DNA of 64,000 nucleotides from Beijerinckiaceae bacterium (GTDB lineage: Bacteria; Pseudomonadota; Alphaproteobacteria; Rhizobiales; Beijerinckiaceae). Of this stretch, positions 27,220 through 37,685 are shown piece after piece (the first letter of the stretch is position 1; the number at the start of each line of letters is the position of its first letter). The translations under genes were made by a program, and so were the position numbers. The notes beneath the pieces are model-generated. The model saw nothing but the letters and a program-made list of their open reading frames with translations. It ran no database searches and was not told the origin of the DNA. The stretch is taken from positions 62,001-126,000 of the forward strand of contig JAIELD010000029.1 of assembly GCA_019753285.1 (NCBI GenBank). The letters run 5' to 3'.

Positions 27220-29586
27220 CTATTCTGCCGCGATCTTCATCGCGCTTTTCTGCATGGCTTTCCACACGGCCTGCGGCGTCGCCGGCATGGCGATCTCCTC
27301 ATGGCCGAGCGCATCGGTGATCGCGTTGATGACGGCCGGCGGCGCGGCGATCGCGCCGGCCTCGCCGCAGCCCTTAATGCCGAGCGGGTTGGACGGCGCG
27401 GGCGTCGTATTGAAGCCGAGCTCCAGATGCGGCAGATCATGGGCGCGCGGCATGCCGTAATCCATGAAACTCGCCGTCACGAGCTGGCCTTCCTTGTCGT
27501 AGATCGCGTTTTCGATCAGCGCCTGACCGATGCCCTGGGCAATGCCGCCATGCACCTGTCCTTCGACGATCATCGGATTGATGATCGTGCCGAAATCATC
27601 GACCGCTGTCCATTTGGCGATCTGCGTCACGCCCGTATCAGTGTCGATCTCGACTTCGCAGATATGGACGCCGGCCGGGAAGGTGAAGTTGGTCGGGTCA
27701 TAGAACGCGCCTTCCTTCAGGCCCGGCTCAAGCTGAGCGCCGGTAAATTTGTGCGCGATATAGGCCTGCAGCGCCACCTCGCCGAAGGCAAGGCTCTTGT
27801 CGGTGCCGGCAACCGAGAAGCGCCCGTCCTTGAATTCGATATCGGCTTCGGAGGCCTCGAGCGCGAAGGCCGCGACCTTCTTCGCCTTGGCCTCGATCTT
27901 GTCGAGCGCCTTGACGATGGCGCTCATGCCGACCGCGCCGGAGCGCGAGCCGTAGGTCCCCATGCCGAACTGCACCTTGTCCGTGTCGCCATGCACGATC
28001 GAGACCTGCTCGATCGGGATGCCGAGCCGTCCGGCCACGAGCTGCGCGAAAGTCGTCTCATGCCCCTGCCCGTGGCTGTGCGAGCCGGTGAGCACCTCCA
28101 CATTGCCTGTCGGGTTGACCCGCACCTCGGCCGACTCCCATAGCCCGACGCCTGCGCCGAGCGAGCCGACCGCAGCCGAGGGAGCAATTCCGCAAGCTTC
28201 GATATAGGCCGAGAAGCCGATGCCCCTCAGCATGCCCTTGCGTGCGCTTTCGCGCTTGCGCTTGCCGAAATTCTTGTAATCGGCAAGTTCGAGCGCCTTC
28301 CTCATCGTGCCGGCATAGTCGCCCGCATCATACATCATGATCACCGGCGTCTGGTGCGGCCAGCTCTTCACGAAGTTGCGCATGCGGAATTGCGCAGGAT
28401 CCTGGCCGAGCTGCCGGGACGCCACCTCGACCAGCCGCTCGACGACGAAGGTCGCCTCGGGCCGGCCCGCACCGCGATAGGCGTCAACGGGCGACGTATT
28501 GGTGTAAAGCGCGTCGACCTCGGCATAGATCGCCGGAATGTCGTACTGGCCGGAGAGCAGCGGCGCATAGAGATAGGTTGGCACGGCGGACGAGAAGGTG
28601 GAGAGATACGCGCCGAGATTGGCCTTGGTGTGGACCCTGAGGCCAAGGATGCGGCCCTTTTCGTCCATAGCCATCTCGGCGTGGGTGACGTGATCACGGC
28701 CATGCGCCACGCAGAGGAATTCCTCCGTGCGGTCCGCAACCCATTTCACCGGCCGGCCGACCTTCTTGGCGGCCCAGACGCAGACGGTCTCCTCGGCGTA
28801 GACGAAGATCTTGGAGCCGAAGCCGCCCCCGACATCGGGCGCGATGACGCGCAGCTTGTGTTCGGGCGCAAGGCCGATGAACGCCGAGAGAATAAGCCGC
28901 GCGACATGCGGGTTCTGGCTCGTCGTATAGAGCGTGAAGGCGTCCTCGCCCGAATTGTAGTCGCCGATCGCGGCACGCGGCTCCATCGCGTTCGGAACGA
29001 GGCGGTTGTTGACGAGGTCGAGCTTGGTGACATGGGCGGCGCGGGCGAAGGCCGCATCGGTCGCGGCCTTGTCGCCAAGGTGGAAATTATAGACCGTGTT
29101 GTTGGCCGCGTTGTCATGGATCTGCGGCTGGCCGGGACTGTCGGCGCTGGCGAGATCCACGCAGGCTGGCAGCACGTCGTAATCGACCTCGACGAGGTCT
29201 GCGGCGTCTTTCGCCTGACTGTATGTTTCCGCGATGATGACGGCAACATGATCGCCCACATAGCGCACCTTGCCCTGCGCCAGCGCCGGATGCGCGCCCG
29301 CCGACATCGGCGAACCGTCCTTGTTGTGGATCATCCAGCCGCAGATGAGGCCGCCGACCTTGTCGGCTGCGAGATCATCGCCCGTGAAGATGCCGACGAC
29401 TCCGGGAGCCTGTCGCGCGGCTGCCACGTCAAGCCGCTTGATGAGCGCATGGGCGTGCGGAGACCGCAGGAAATAGGCGTGCGTCTGGCCCTCGCGGTTG
29501 ATGTCGTCAGTGTAGCTGCCCTTGCCGGTGATGAAGCGGTGATCTTCCTTGCGGCGCACCGATGCGCCTATGCCATTGGCACTCAT
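27220..29586 (-). CDS. coxL: Molybdenum hydroxylase large subunit, CO-dehydrogenase-like form II
   Basis: The 788-residue protein is the molybdopterin subunit of the xanthine oxidase family. It has GGGFGSK (253-259) and the active-site loop AYRGAGR at 369-375. Form I (true CO dehydrogenase) carries AYxCSFR with the copper-binding cysteine; AYRGAGR defines form II, whose substrate is mostly unknown. The catalytic glutamate is in GCGEAGAIAAPPAV near the C-terminus. The enzyme would be a cytoplasmic or membrane-associated (CoxSLM)2 hexamer. The gene order here is S-L-M, which is usual for form II, whereas form I is M-S-L. Confidence 0.9.
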   Translation of the reverse strand: MSANGIGASVRRKEDHRFITGKGSYTDDINREGQTHAYFLRSPHAHALIKRLDVAAARQAPGVVGIFTGDDLAADKVGGLICGWMIHNKDGSPMSAGAHPALAQGKVRYVGDHVAVIIAETYSQAKDAADLVEVDYDVLPACVDLASADSPGQPQIHDNAANNTVYNFHLGDKAATDAAFARAAHVTKLDLVNNRLVPNAMEPRAAIGDYNSGEDAFTLYTTSQNPHVARLILSAFIGLAPEHKLRVIAPDVGGGFGSKIFVYAEETVCVWAAKKVGRPVKWVADRTEEFLCVAHGRDHVTHAEMAMDEKGRILGLRVHTKANLGAYLSTFSSAVPTYLYAPLLSGQYDIPAIYAEVDALYTNTSPVDAYRGAGRPEATFVVERLVEVASRQLGQDPAQFRMRNFVKSWPHQTPVIMMYDAGDYAGTMRKALELADYKNFGKRKRESARKGMLRGIGFSAYIEACGIAPSAAVGSLGAGVGLWESAEVRVNPTGNVEVLTGSHSHGQGHETTFAQLVAGRLGIPIEQVSIVHGDTDKVQFGMGTYGSRSGAVGMSAIVKALDKIEAKAKKVAAFALEASEADIEFKDGRFSVAGTDKSLAFGEVALQAYIAHKFTGAQLEPGLKEGAFYDPTNFTFPAGVHICEVEIDTDTGVTQIAKWTAVDDFGTIINPMIVEGQVHGGIAQGIGQALIENAIYDKEGQLVTASFMDYGMPRAHDLPHLELGFNTTPAPSNPLGIKGCGEAGAIAAPPAVINAITDALGHEEIAMPATPQAVWKAMQKSAMKIAAE

Positions 29587-29679
29587 GGTCGACGTCCCTC
29601 CCGATTTGCATTGACTGCTTGTTTTATGTTCATTTCAGCCGGGAGCGGGCCTGGACCACTCCCGAACGCGCAGGCGCCG

Positions 29680-30174
29680 TTACTCGGCAGCCCGGGCGAC
29701 CGGCTGCGCCGACATGTTGGCGGCGCCCGCGGCGATCGCCTTCACGATGTTGTGGTAGCCGGTGCAGCGGCAGATATTGCCCTCAAGTTCGCTGCGAATG
29801 AGCTGCTCGTCGAGGTCGAAGCCCTTGCGGTTCACGAGATCGACCGCCGCCATGATCATTCCGGGCGTGCAATATCCGCATTGCAGGCCATGATGCTCGC
29901 GGAACGCCTCCTGCATCGGATGCAGCGTCCCGCCCTGTGCGAGACCTTCGATCGTTGTGACATGCGCGCCCTCGCAGGAGGCGGCAAGACAGGTGCACGA
30001 CTTGACCGCCTCACCGTCGACATGGACGACGCAAGCGCCGCATTGCGACGTGTCGCAGCCGACATGCGTGCCGGTGAGGCGGAGCGTGTCGCGAAGCAAC
30101 TGAACCAGCAAGGTGCGGCCTTCGACCGTTGCCGAGACCTGCTTGCTGTTCACCGTCATGGAAATCTTGGGCAT
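29680..30174 (-). CDS. coxS: CO dehydrogenase-like small subunit (two [2Fe-2S])
   Basis: The 164-residue protein has the plant-type ferredoxin cluster ligands C40, C45, C48 and C60 and the second cluster ligands C99, C102, C135 and C137 in CGYCTPG and CRCTGY. It carries electrons from the molybdenum site to the FAD subunit. The ATG at 30174 has GGGAGG 5 bases upstream. It is the first gene of the row on the minus strand, with a 600-bp control region upstream. Confidence 0.92.
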   Translation of the reverse strand: MPKISMTVNSKQVSATVEGRTLLVQLLRDTLRLTGTHVGCDTSQCGACVVHVDGEAVKSCTCLAASCEGAHVTTIEGLAQGGTLHPMQEAFREHHGLQCGYCTPGMIMAAVDLVNRKGFDLDEQLIRSELEGNICRCTGYHNIVKAIAAGAANMSAQPVARAAE

Positions 30175-30773
30175 TTGCACCTCCCGTTGCAACGGATGGT
30201 GACAGCGTCAAACCGCATTGCAAGAAGTGCCCGGCTTCGAAGGCAGGGACCTAACCCTCATAATTCGGTGACGGTGTCCCGACCCGTTTATTTTTGTTCT
30301 AAACTCAATGTGAACCGCCGTTTTTTATCGGTCAAGATGCAAATTAAGCGCGAGGTGGGCCGTTTTGCCGCTTGATTCTGGCTTGGAGACACGCGCACCC
30401 TTCTGGCAATCACTTCAAAAAACATGGCCTGAAGCCACTGCACACCGGTCAATCGCCCGTAAAAACCGATCATTTCGGGCTTGAGACGGCCGCTCGAATT
30501 GTGGACAATGTGGCTAGAAAACGGGCAAATCCGTCAAAAATTTCGCGCGGAAAAATAAACGAAAACAGAGATTTTGTGCCGAAAAATGCGATTTTACGAT
30601 TGATTTTAGCTTCGACGAGCCATCTCAACTCAAATAGTAGCGTTTTTTGCGAAAAAGGCCAAAGTTAATTGCGGCGCTCTTGTGACAAACCCTTTTCTCG
30701 ATATAGGCTGGAGATCAGCGTTCGTCATGAAGCGCATAAACAATAATGATGTTGCCTGCGGGGGTGTTCGGGC
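30175..30773. other. Divergent control region between coxS and livH
   Basis: This 599-bp stretch has no gene I can support. It is AT-richer than its neighbours between 30280 and 30660 and must hold the promoters of both the coxS row (leftward) and the liv operon (rightward). I found no clear operator. Confidence 0.6.
30680..30707 (+). promoter_or_regulatory. Possible promoter of the liv operon
   Basis: TTGTGA (30680-30685) and TATAGG (30702-30707) are separated by 16 bases, about 67 bp before the livH start. This is a moderate match to a sigma-70 promoter and is a guess from spacing and sequence. Confidence 0.3.
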
Positions 30774-31706
30774 GTGGAAGTTTTTGTTCAGCAGCTGATC
30801 AATGGCATCACGCTGGGGTCGGTTTATGGGCTGATCGCCATCGGATATACGATGGTCTTCGGCATTATCGGCATGGTCAACTTCGCTCATGGCGAAGTCT
30901 TCATGATCGGAGCCGTCATTTCCCTCATCATCTACGTCATGGTGACGACGGTGATCGGCGTGTCGGCGGGCGCGATCTTCTTCGCACTGATGATGTGCCT
31001 CGTGATCGGCATCCTGACGACGTCCATCCTCAACTGGGCGATCGAGAAGGTCGCTTACCGGCCGTTGCGCGGCTCGTTCCGGCTTGCGCCGCTCATCTCG
31101 GCGCTCGGCATGTCCTATGCGCTCAAGAACTTCGTCAACATCTACCAGTTCGAGCGCTCGTCGAACAAATCGGTGCCGTCGATCATCACCGGCAACATCC
31201 CGATCATGACGAGCAGCGACGGCTTCGAGGTCGTTCTCAACGACAAGAACATCCTCATCGTGCTCGTCACGGTCGTTCTTCTCACCATCTTCTGGTATCT
31301 CGTGCAGAAAACCTCGCTCGGCCGCGCCCAGCGCGCCTGCGAGCAGGATCGCAAGATGGCCTCCCTGCTCGGCATCGATGTCGACCGCACCATCGCCATC
31401 ACCTTCGCGATCGGCGCGGCGCTGGCCGCCGTCGCGGGCGTTCTCTACCTCGTCTATTATTCGACCGTAAGCTATAATGACGGCACGGTTCCGGGCATCA
31501 AGGCCTTCACTGCGGCGGTGCTCGGCGGCATCGGCTCGCTGCCGGGCGCGGTGCTTGGCGGGCTGCTCATCGGCATCATCGAGATCATGTGGTCGAATTA
31601 TGTGTCGTCCGACTACAAGGACGTCGCGGTCTTCGCGATCCTGATCGTCGTGCTCATCATGATGCCGCAGGGCATCCTCGGCAAACCTGAAGTGGAGAAG
31701 GTCTGA
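30774..31706 (+). CDS. livH: Branched-chain amino acid ABC transporter permease LivH
   Basis: The 310-residue protein is an inner-membrane permease of the LivH family: N-terminal LINGITLGSVYGLIAIGYTMVFGIIGMVNFAHG pattern, about eight hydrophobic helices and the cytoplasmic EAA-like loop ACEQDRKMASLLGIDVDR that contacts the ATPases. A GTG start at 30774 is used, matching the family N-terminus. It pairs with LivM to carry leucine, isoleucine, valine or related compounds; the true substrate may differ, since these transporters also take up amides and aromatic compounds. The stop overlaps livM by one base (TGATG). Confidence 0.9.
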   Translation: MEVFVQQLINGITLGSVYGLIAIGYTMVFGIIGMVNFAHGEVFMIGAVISLIIYVMVTTVIGVSAGAIFFALMMCLVIGILTTSILNWAIEKVAYRPLRGSFRLAPLISALGMSYALKNFVNIYQFERSSNKSVPSIITGNIPIMTSSDGFEVVLNDKNILIVLVTVVLLTIFWYLVQKTSLGRAQRACEQDRKMASLLGIDVDRTIAITFAIGAALAAVAGVLYLVYYSTVSYNDGTVPGIKAFTAAVLGGIGSLPGAVLGGLLIGIIEIMWSNYVSSDYKDVAVFAILIVVLIMMPQGILGKPEVEKV

Positions 31707-33100
31707 TGTCCGCTTCTTCTTCAGAGATGATGACCGCGAACGTGCCGAAGGGCGTGAACTGGTCCTACGCGTTCAAGGAAGCGTTCACGACGGCGGTCAT
31801 CGCGCTCGCCTTGTTGTGCCTGCTGCTCGGCGTGACGACCGAGGGCGGCCAGAACATTCTCATCTTCAAGCCGGCCCGGCTCGCCTTTGCGGTGTTCCTC
31901 GCCTTCGTGGTGCGTTTTCTCGTCGTCGTGCAGAAGGAGCGAAAAGCCGCGCGGCTGGAGGCGGAGCGCCTCGACGCAGTCGCCGGCATCCAGCCGAAGA
32001 AGCGCCGCAACTGGTTCGAGCGCGCGGAGCCATATCTCCAGCCGGTGCTCTTCTTCCTCATGGCCTTCTTCCCGATCGTGCTCGTCACGACGCTCGGTGG
32101 CCAGGCCTCGACAAAATGGGTCGATAATTACGGCATCGTGATCATGATCTACATCATGCTCGGCTGGGGCCTGAACATCGTGGTCGGCCTCGCCGGCTTG
32201 CTCGATCTTGGTTATGTGGCCTTCTACGCGATCGGCTCCTATACCTATGCGCTGCTCGCCCAGTATTACGGGTTCTCGTTCTGGATGGCGCTTCCCGTCG
32301 CAGGCGTCATGGCGGCGCTCTGGGGCATCATGCTCGGATTTCCGGTGCTGCGCCTCAGGGGTGACTATCTTGCCGTCGTGACGCTCGCCTTCGGTGAAAT
32401 CATCCGTTCGGTCGCGGTCAACTGGAAGGATTTCACCGGCGGCAGCGCCGGCATCAGCGCGCCGAAGATCACCTTCTTCGGCATTCCGTTCAACGCCTCG
32501 GACGAAGGCTTCGCGGCAAAGTTCGGCCTCGAATTCCTGCCGATCCATCGCTCCATCTTCCTCTATTACATCATCTTCGGCCTCGCGATCCTGACCGCTG
32601 TCGTGACTCTGAAGCTGAAGAAACTGCCGATCGGCCGCGCCTGGGAGGCACTGCGCGAGGATGAAATCGCCTGCAAGTCGCTCGGCCTCAACACCCGCAA
32701 CACCAAGCTTACCGCCTTCGCGATCGGAGCCATGTTCGGCGGCTTCGCCGGGGCGTTCTTCGGCGCGCGCCAGGGCTTCCTCACGCCTGAATCGTTCAGC
32801 TTCGAGGAATCGGTGCTGATCCTTGCCACCGTGGTGTTCGGCGGCATGGGTTCGCTCGTCGGCGTTGTGCTGGCGGCCATCGTTCTCAACGGAGGCTCCG
32901 AACTGCTCCGTGAAGCAACCTTCCTCGAGCCCTATATCGGCAGCGACCCCAACCGCTACCGCCTGTTCGTCGTCGGCGTCGGCATGGTGGTGATGATGCT
33001 CTGGAAACCCCGTGGCCTCATCTCGACGCGCACGCCGACCGTCTTCCTCAACGAGCGAAAAGCCGTCTCCGGCAGCCTCGTCAAAGAGGGGCACGGCTGA
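31706..33100 (+). CDS. livM: Branched-chain amino acid ABC transporter permease LivM
   Basis: The 464-residue permease has an N-terminal extension with two membrane helices and a charged loop, then the LivM core: NIVVGLAGLLDLGYVAFYAIGSY (about residue 155) and the coupling loop WEALREDEIACKSLGLNTRNTKL. The extension is common in rhizobial LivM. It forms the channel with LivH. Both ends overlap neighbouring genes by one base, so the operon is translationally linked. Confidence 0.9.
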   Translation: MSASSSEMMTANVPKGVNWSYAFKEAFTTAVIALALLCLLLGVTTEGGQNILIFKPARLAFAVFLAFVVRFLVVVQKERKAARLEAERLDAVAGIQPKKRRNWFERAEPYLQPVLFFLMAFFPIVLVTTLGGQASTKWVDNYGIVIMIYIMLGWGLNIVVGLAGLLDLGYVAFYAIGSYTYALLAQYYGFSFWMALPVAGVMAALWGIMLGFPVLRLRGDYLAVVTLAFGEIIRSVAVNWKDFTGGSAGISAPKITFFGIPFNASDEGFAAKFGLEFLPIHRSIFLYYIIFGLAILTAVVTLKLKKLPIGRAWEALREDEIACKSLGLNTRNTKLTAFAIGAMFGGFAGAFFGARQGFLTPESFSFEESVLILATVVFGGMGSLVGVVLAAIVLNGGSELLREATFLEPYIGSDPNRYRLFVVGVGMVVMMLWKPRGLISTRTPTVFLNERKAVSGSLVKEGHG

Positions 33101-34019
33101 TGAGCACGGCGGACATGATGACCAGCAACGCGCCGTTGCTGCAGGTCGAGAACCTGACCATGCGCTTCGGCGGCCTCGTCGCCGTCAATAGCCTCTCGTT
33201 CCAGGCAGCCAAAGGCGACATCACCGCGTTGATCGGCCCGAACGGCGCTGGCAAGACGACCGTGTTCAACTGCATCACTGGCTTCTACAAGCCGACAGAG
33301 GGACGGATCGGCCTGCGCCATGGCGAAGCCGATTTCGAGACTGGCCTAAATGCGGTGACGGCGAGCGACAAGGCGTCGATCAGCACCGAGAAGGGTTCGA
33401 TCTACCTGCTCGAGCGCCTGCCCGACTTCAGGATCTCGAAGGATGCGCGCGTCGCCCGCACGTTCCAGAACATTCGCCTTTTCTCCGGCATGACGCTGGT
33501 CGAAAATCTGATGGTGGCGCAGCACAATCCGCTGATGGTCGCCTCCAACTTCACCTTCGGCGGCCTGCTCGGCTTTTCGCGTTACCGCGAGGCGGAAAAG
33601 GCGGCGAAGGAAAAGGCCTCCTTCTGGCTCAACAAGGTCGGCCTCTACGATCGCGCCGACAACCCCGCCGGTGATCTGCCATATGGCGACCAGCGCCGGC
33701 TGGAGATTGCGCGCGCCATGTGCACCGATCCCGTTCTGCTCTGCCTCGACGAGCCCGCCGCCGGCCTCAACCCGCGCGAAAGCCTGCTGCTCAACGGGCT
33801 TCTGCGCTCGATCCGCGACGATCACGGCACCTCCCTTCTTCTGATCGAGCACGACATGTCGGTCGTGATGGAGGTCTCGGACCATATCGTCGTGCTGGAT
33901 TACGGCACCAAGATCGCCGACGGCACGCCAAAACAGATCCAGACCGATCCGAAGGTGATCGCCGCCTATCTCGGCGTCGACGACGAAGAACTCGAAAAGG
34001 TCGAAGCAGAGGTGAGCGC

Positions 34020-34023
<4 letters not shown>
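33100..34023 (+). CDS. livG: Branched-chain amino acid ABC transporter ATP-binding protein LivG
   Basis: The 307-residue ATPase has Walker A GPNGAGKTT (about residues 46-54), the Q-loop ARTFQNIRLF, a degenerate signature region LPYGDQRRLEIARAM and Walker B VLLCLDEPAAGLNP, all as in LivG/BCA_ABC_TP_C proteins. An insert of about 35 residues between Walker A and the Q-loop is usual for alphaproteobacterial LivG. It hydrolyses ATP as LivG-LivF heterodimer on the inner face of the membrane. It ends with ATGA shared with livF. Confidence 0.9.
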
Positions 34024-34795
<772 letters not shown>

Positions 34796-34796
<1 letters not shown>

Positions 34797-35140
34797 TGCT
34801 CGGCCTCATCTACGAGGAATCGGTTTTTGCGTTCATCGGGCTGACCTTGATTCTCGGCGGCGCGGCCGCGTTCCAGACCGGGCGGGCCGTGGCGCAGACC
34901 TGGCAGTCAATCTGGCAACTCCTGCCTTATGTCTTCCTCCTGACCATCACGGTGCGCTTCCTCTATTACGCGGTGCTCGGTCAGACCCTGTTGAGCCTTC
35001 AATTCTTCGCGGTCGATTTCGTCGTGCTGATGATCGCAGCCGTGCTCGGCTGGCAGTTGAAGCGTGCCAAGCAGATGACGAGCCAGTATCGCTGGCTGTT
35101 CGAGCCCGCCGGGCTGTTCGGCTGGCGCGCGAAACATTGA
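34796..35140 (+). CDS. Small membrane protein behind livF (DUF6867-like)
   Basis: The 114-residue protein MLGLIYEESVFAFIGLTLIL has three hydrophobic helices and ends with YRWLFEPAGLFGWRAKH. I recall this as DUF6867, a small family found behind liv operons in Hyphomicrobiales; that name is from memory. Its ATG shares a base with the livF stop, so it is part of the operon. A role as accessory membrane subunit is possible but unproven. Confidence 0.75.
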
Positions 35141-35410
35141 TGATCGACGCAACCAAGCTGCCAACGACCATGCCGCCAGGCCTGCGGATTTTGAACGGCG
35201 CGAGCGCGCTTTCGAACGCCGCGACGGACCTCGCCGCGCGCTGGCAGTCTTCTGAGAATTTGAGTGACAGACACCTGAAAACCGGCTTTCATGCCGGGCG
35301 GGTGTTGAAACTCAACCGCCTTTTGGGGTGCGGCAAACTTTGAAAAACAAGGTGAAATCCCCAGAACTTACGGCTCTATCCAACTCAATGGGAAACTCGG
35401 GAGACGGTTC

Positions 35411-36526
35411 ATGAAGAAATACCTATTGGCCAGCGCAGCGCTTGGAGCATTCCTTGCGTTCTCTGGCGCGGCAAACGCCCAGGTCAAATTTGGCGTAGGC
35501 GGCCCGATCACGGGTCCGAACGCCGCTTTCGGCAAGCAGCTCACGGACGGCGCCGAGCAGGCGGTCGCCGACATCAACAAGGCTGGCGGCATTCTCGGCC
35601 AGCAGATCGTGCTCTCCAAGGGTGACGATTCCTCCGACGCCAAGCAGGGCGTTTCGGTCGCCAACAAGTTCGCGTCGGATGGCGTGAAGTTCGTGGTCGG
35701 CCACTTCAACTCGGGCGTCACCATTCCGGCCTCGGAAGTCTACGCCGAGAACGGCATGATCGTGATCACGCCTGCCGCGACCAACCCGAAGCTCACCGAG
35801 CGCGGCCTGTGGAACACGTTCCGCACCTGCGGTCGTGACGACCAGCAGGGTGCTGTCGCCGCCGACTACCTCGTGAAGAACTTCAAGGGCAAGAAGGTCG
35901 CCGTCGTTCACGACAAGACCCCTTATGGCCAGGGCCTCGCTGACGAGACCAAGAAGGCGATGAACGCCAAGGGCCTGAAGGAAGTGCTCTACGAAGGCAT
36001 CAACACCGGTGAAAAGGACTATTCGGCCCTCGTCACCAAGATCAAGACCAACGGCGCGGATGTCGTCTACTTCGGCGGTCTGCACACCGAAGCCGGCCTG
36101 ATCGTGCGCCAAATGCGCGACCAGGGCGTCAAGGCGCCTCTGATGTCCGGCGACGGCATCACCGACAACGAGTACGCCTCGATCGGCGGCCCCGGTGTCG
36201 AAGGCACGCTGATGACCTTCCCGCCGGATCCACGCAACCGTCCGGAAGCAAAGGCCGTTGTGGCAGCCTACAAGGCCAAGGGCATCGACCCAGTCGCCTA
36301 TACGCTCTACAGCTACGCCGCCTTCCAAGTTCTGAAGGAAGCTGCCGAAGAAGCCAAGTCGCTCGACACCAAGAAGGTGGCGGCCGTCATGAGCTCGGGC
36401 AAGAAGTTCAAGACCGTGATCGGCGAGCTCTCCTATGACAAGAAGGGCGACATCACCCGCCCCGACTACGTCATGTACACCTGGAAGAAGGGTGCGGACG
36501 GCAAGATCACCTACATCGAGAACTAA
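35411..36526 (+). CDS. livK: Branched-chain amino acid ABC transporter substrate-binding protein
   Basis: The 371-residue periplasmic protein has a clear signal peptide (MKKYLLASAALGAFLAFSG, cleavage likely after ANA at residues 21-23). The mature part is a LivJ/LivK-type Peripla_BP_6 protein with VGGPITGPNAAFGKQ near the start and the serine/threonine-rich ligand-binding segments (ITPAATNP). Codon use is strongly biased to C-ending codons, suggesting high expression. The ribosome site GGGAGA precedes the ATG. It is 270 bp behind the DUF6867-like gene and ends at a strong terminator, so it may also be transcribed alone. LivJ and LivK cannot be told apart by sequence here. Confidence 0.9.
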   Translation: MKKYLLASAALGAFLAFSGAANAQVKFGVGGPITGPNAAFGKQLTDGAEQAVADINKAGGILGQQIVLSKGDDSSDAKQGVSVANKFASDGVKFVVGHFNSGVTIPASEVYAENGMIVITPAATNPKLTERGLWNTFRTCGRDDQQGAVAADYLVKNFKGKKVAVVHDKTPYGQGLADETKKAMNAKGLKEVLYEGINTGEKDYSALVTKIKTNGADVVYFGGLHTEAGLIVRQMRDQGVKAPLMSGDGITDNEYASIGGPGVEGTLMTFPPDPRNRPEAKAVVAAYKAKGIDPVAYTLYSYAAFQVLKEAAEEAKSLDTKKVAAVMSSGKKFKTVIGELSYDKKGDITRPDYVMYTWKKGADGKITYIEN

Positions 36527-36550
36527 TAGGCTCATCGAGCCTGAAACGAG

Positions 36551-36579
36551 AAGCCCGCCAGCAATGGCGGGCTTTTTTA
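36551..36579 (+). terminator. Intrinsic terminator of the liv binding protein gene
   Basis: AAGCCCGCCA (36551-36560) pairs with TGGCGGGCTT (36565-36574) across a GCAA tetraloop and is followed by a T run to 36578. Confidence 0.92.
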
Positions 36580-36623
36580 TTTCCCGACGTCGGCCCACCG
36601 CTCGCTCGAGTTCGGCGGGAACG

Positions 36624-36761
36624 TCCCTCCCCCGCCGGCGCAGGGAGGGTGCCGAGTGAAACGAGGCGGGTGGGGGTCGGAGGTTCTAACCCGGCCGCTC
36701 GCTCCGGCTCGCGGCGTTCGAACCTCCAAAAGCGCAGCTTTTCATTGCCGCTTGGCGGCAA
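36624..36761. repeat. Intergenic repeat cluster before ccdA
   Basis: Three inverted repeats lie in a row: CCCTCCC/GGGAGGG (36625-36649) with the GCCGAGTGAAACGAGGCGGG sequence that is common in repeats of Hyphomicrobiales, GGAGGTTC/GAACCTCC (36679-36686 and 36720-36727), and the hairpin TTGCCGC/GCGGCAA (36745-36761). The last lies 8 bases after the ccdA stop and may act as its terminator on the minus strand. Confidence 0.55.
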
Positions 36762-36768
36762 CCGGTTC

Positions 36769-37497
36769 TTACCCCAGATTCTGCAGTGCGGGAAAGGTCT
36801 CCAGCAGCCAGGACGACGCGTCGCTGATGCTCCCCGTGAGGAAAGCGACGCCGGTCAGCACCAGCAACGCACCGGTTGCTTTCTCGACGAGGCCGATATG
36901 CCTGCGGAAACGCTTCAGCGCCGCGACGAACGGCTTCATCGCAAAAGCGGCCAGCAAAAACGGCACGCCGAGCCCGGCGGAATAGGCCGCAAGCAGCGTC
37001 ATGCCGTGCGAAACGCTGGCTTCCTTGCCGGCGACGGTCAGTATGGCTGCGAGCACCGGCCCGATGCAGGGTGTCCAGCCGAAAGCGAAGGCAAGGCCCA
37101 TTGCATAGGCGCCCAGGAAACCCGCGGGCTTGTCAACCTGCAGCCGCGCCTCGCGCATGAACAGCGCCACTCGGAACACGCCGAGAAAATGGAGGCCCAT
37201 GATGATGATGAGCACGCCGGCGATATAGCCGAACATCACGAGGTGCTGCCGCAGCAGCCCGCCGAGCGCGGACGCGCTCGCGCCAAGGAGGACGAACACC
37301 GTCGAGAACCCGGCGACGAACAGCAGAGCGCAGAGCAGCGCGCGGCGATTGACGGAGGCATCCCGACCGTTAGCAAGCTGATCGAGGGTCGAGCCCGCGA
37401 GATAGGTGAGATACGGCGGCACCAGCGGCAGAACGCATGGGCTGAGGAAGGAGAGCAGGCCGGCTACCGCCGCGGCTGGATAGGTCACATCGGTCAT
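36769..37497 (-). CDS. ccdA: Cytochrome c biogenesis protein CcdA
   Basis: The 242-residue membrane protein has six predicted helices and the two redox cysteines of CcdA in LSPCVLPLVPPYLTYLAG (first helix) and GWTPCIGPVLAAIL (fourth helix). It moves reducing power from cytoplasmic thioredoxin to periplasmic thiol proteins for cytochrome c maturation. The ATG at 37497 is chosen; the longer frame adds residues without family likeness. It is not beside other ccm genes. Confidence 0.9.
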   Translation of the reverse strand: MTDVTYPAAAVAGLLSFLSPCVLPLVPPYLTYLAGSTLDQLANGRDASVNRRALLCALLFVAGFSTVFVLLGASASALGGLLRQHLVMFGYIAGVLIIIMGLHFLGVFRVALFMREARLQVDKPAGFLGAYAMGLAFAFGWTPCIGPVLAAILTVAGKEASVSHGMTLLAAYSAGLGVPFLLAAFAMKPFVAALKRFRRHIGLVEKATGALLVLTGVAFLTGSISDASSWLLETFPALQNLG

Positions 37498-37685
37498 GAC
37501 CGCGCTTTTACGCGTCAACGAATGAAAATGACACACACAACCCCGCGATTTCCTGGTGAATATCGCCGCGTGCCGGCGTGATGACGTCGCGGCGGCGGCT
37601 GCGAAGGGTCGACCGCGAGGGTAATCTGCGATAGCTCAAGGCAACGCTTGAAAACGCACTCTCCTTGAAGCCAACCGGACTGCCC

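Noticed and set aside
30296-30316. GTTC...GAAC near 30,300 as an SOS box
   Set aside because: The alphaproteobacterial box is a direct repeat GTTC-N7-GTTC; this is an inverted arrangement with the wrong spacing.
26281-30375. Long plus-strand open frames of 620 and 673 codons
   Set aside because: They lie opposite coxM, coxL and coxS, have low-complexity Arg/His/Asp-rich composition and no family motifs. They are shadows typical of GC-rich DNA.
31721-33094. A 457-codon minus-strand frame
   Set aside because: Antisense shadow of livM, which has clear permease motifs and operon overlaps; the reverse product is a meaningless His/Glu/Asp-rich string.
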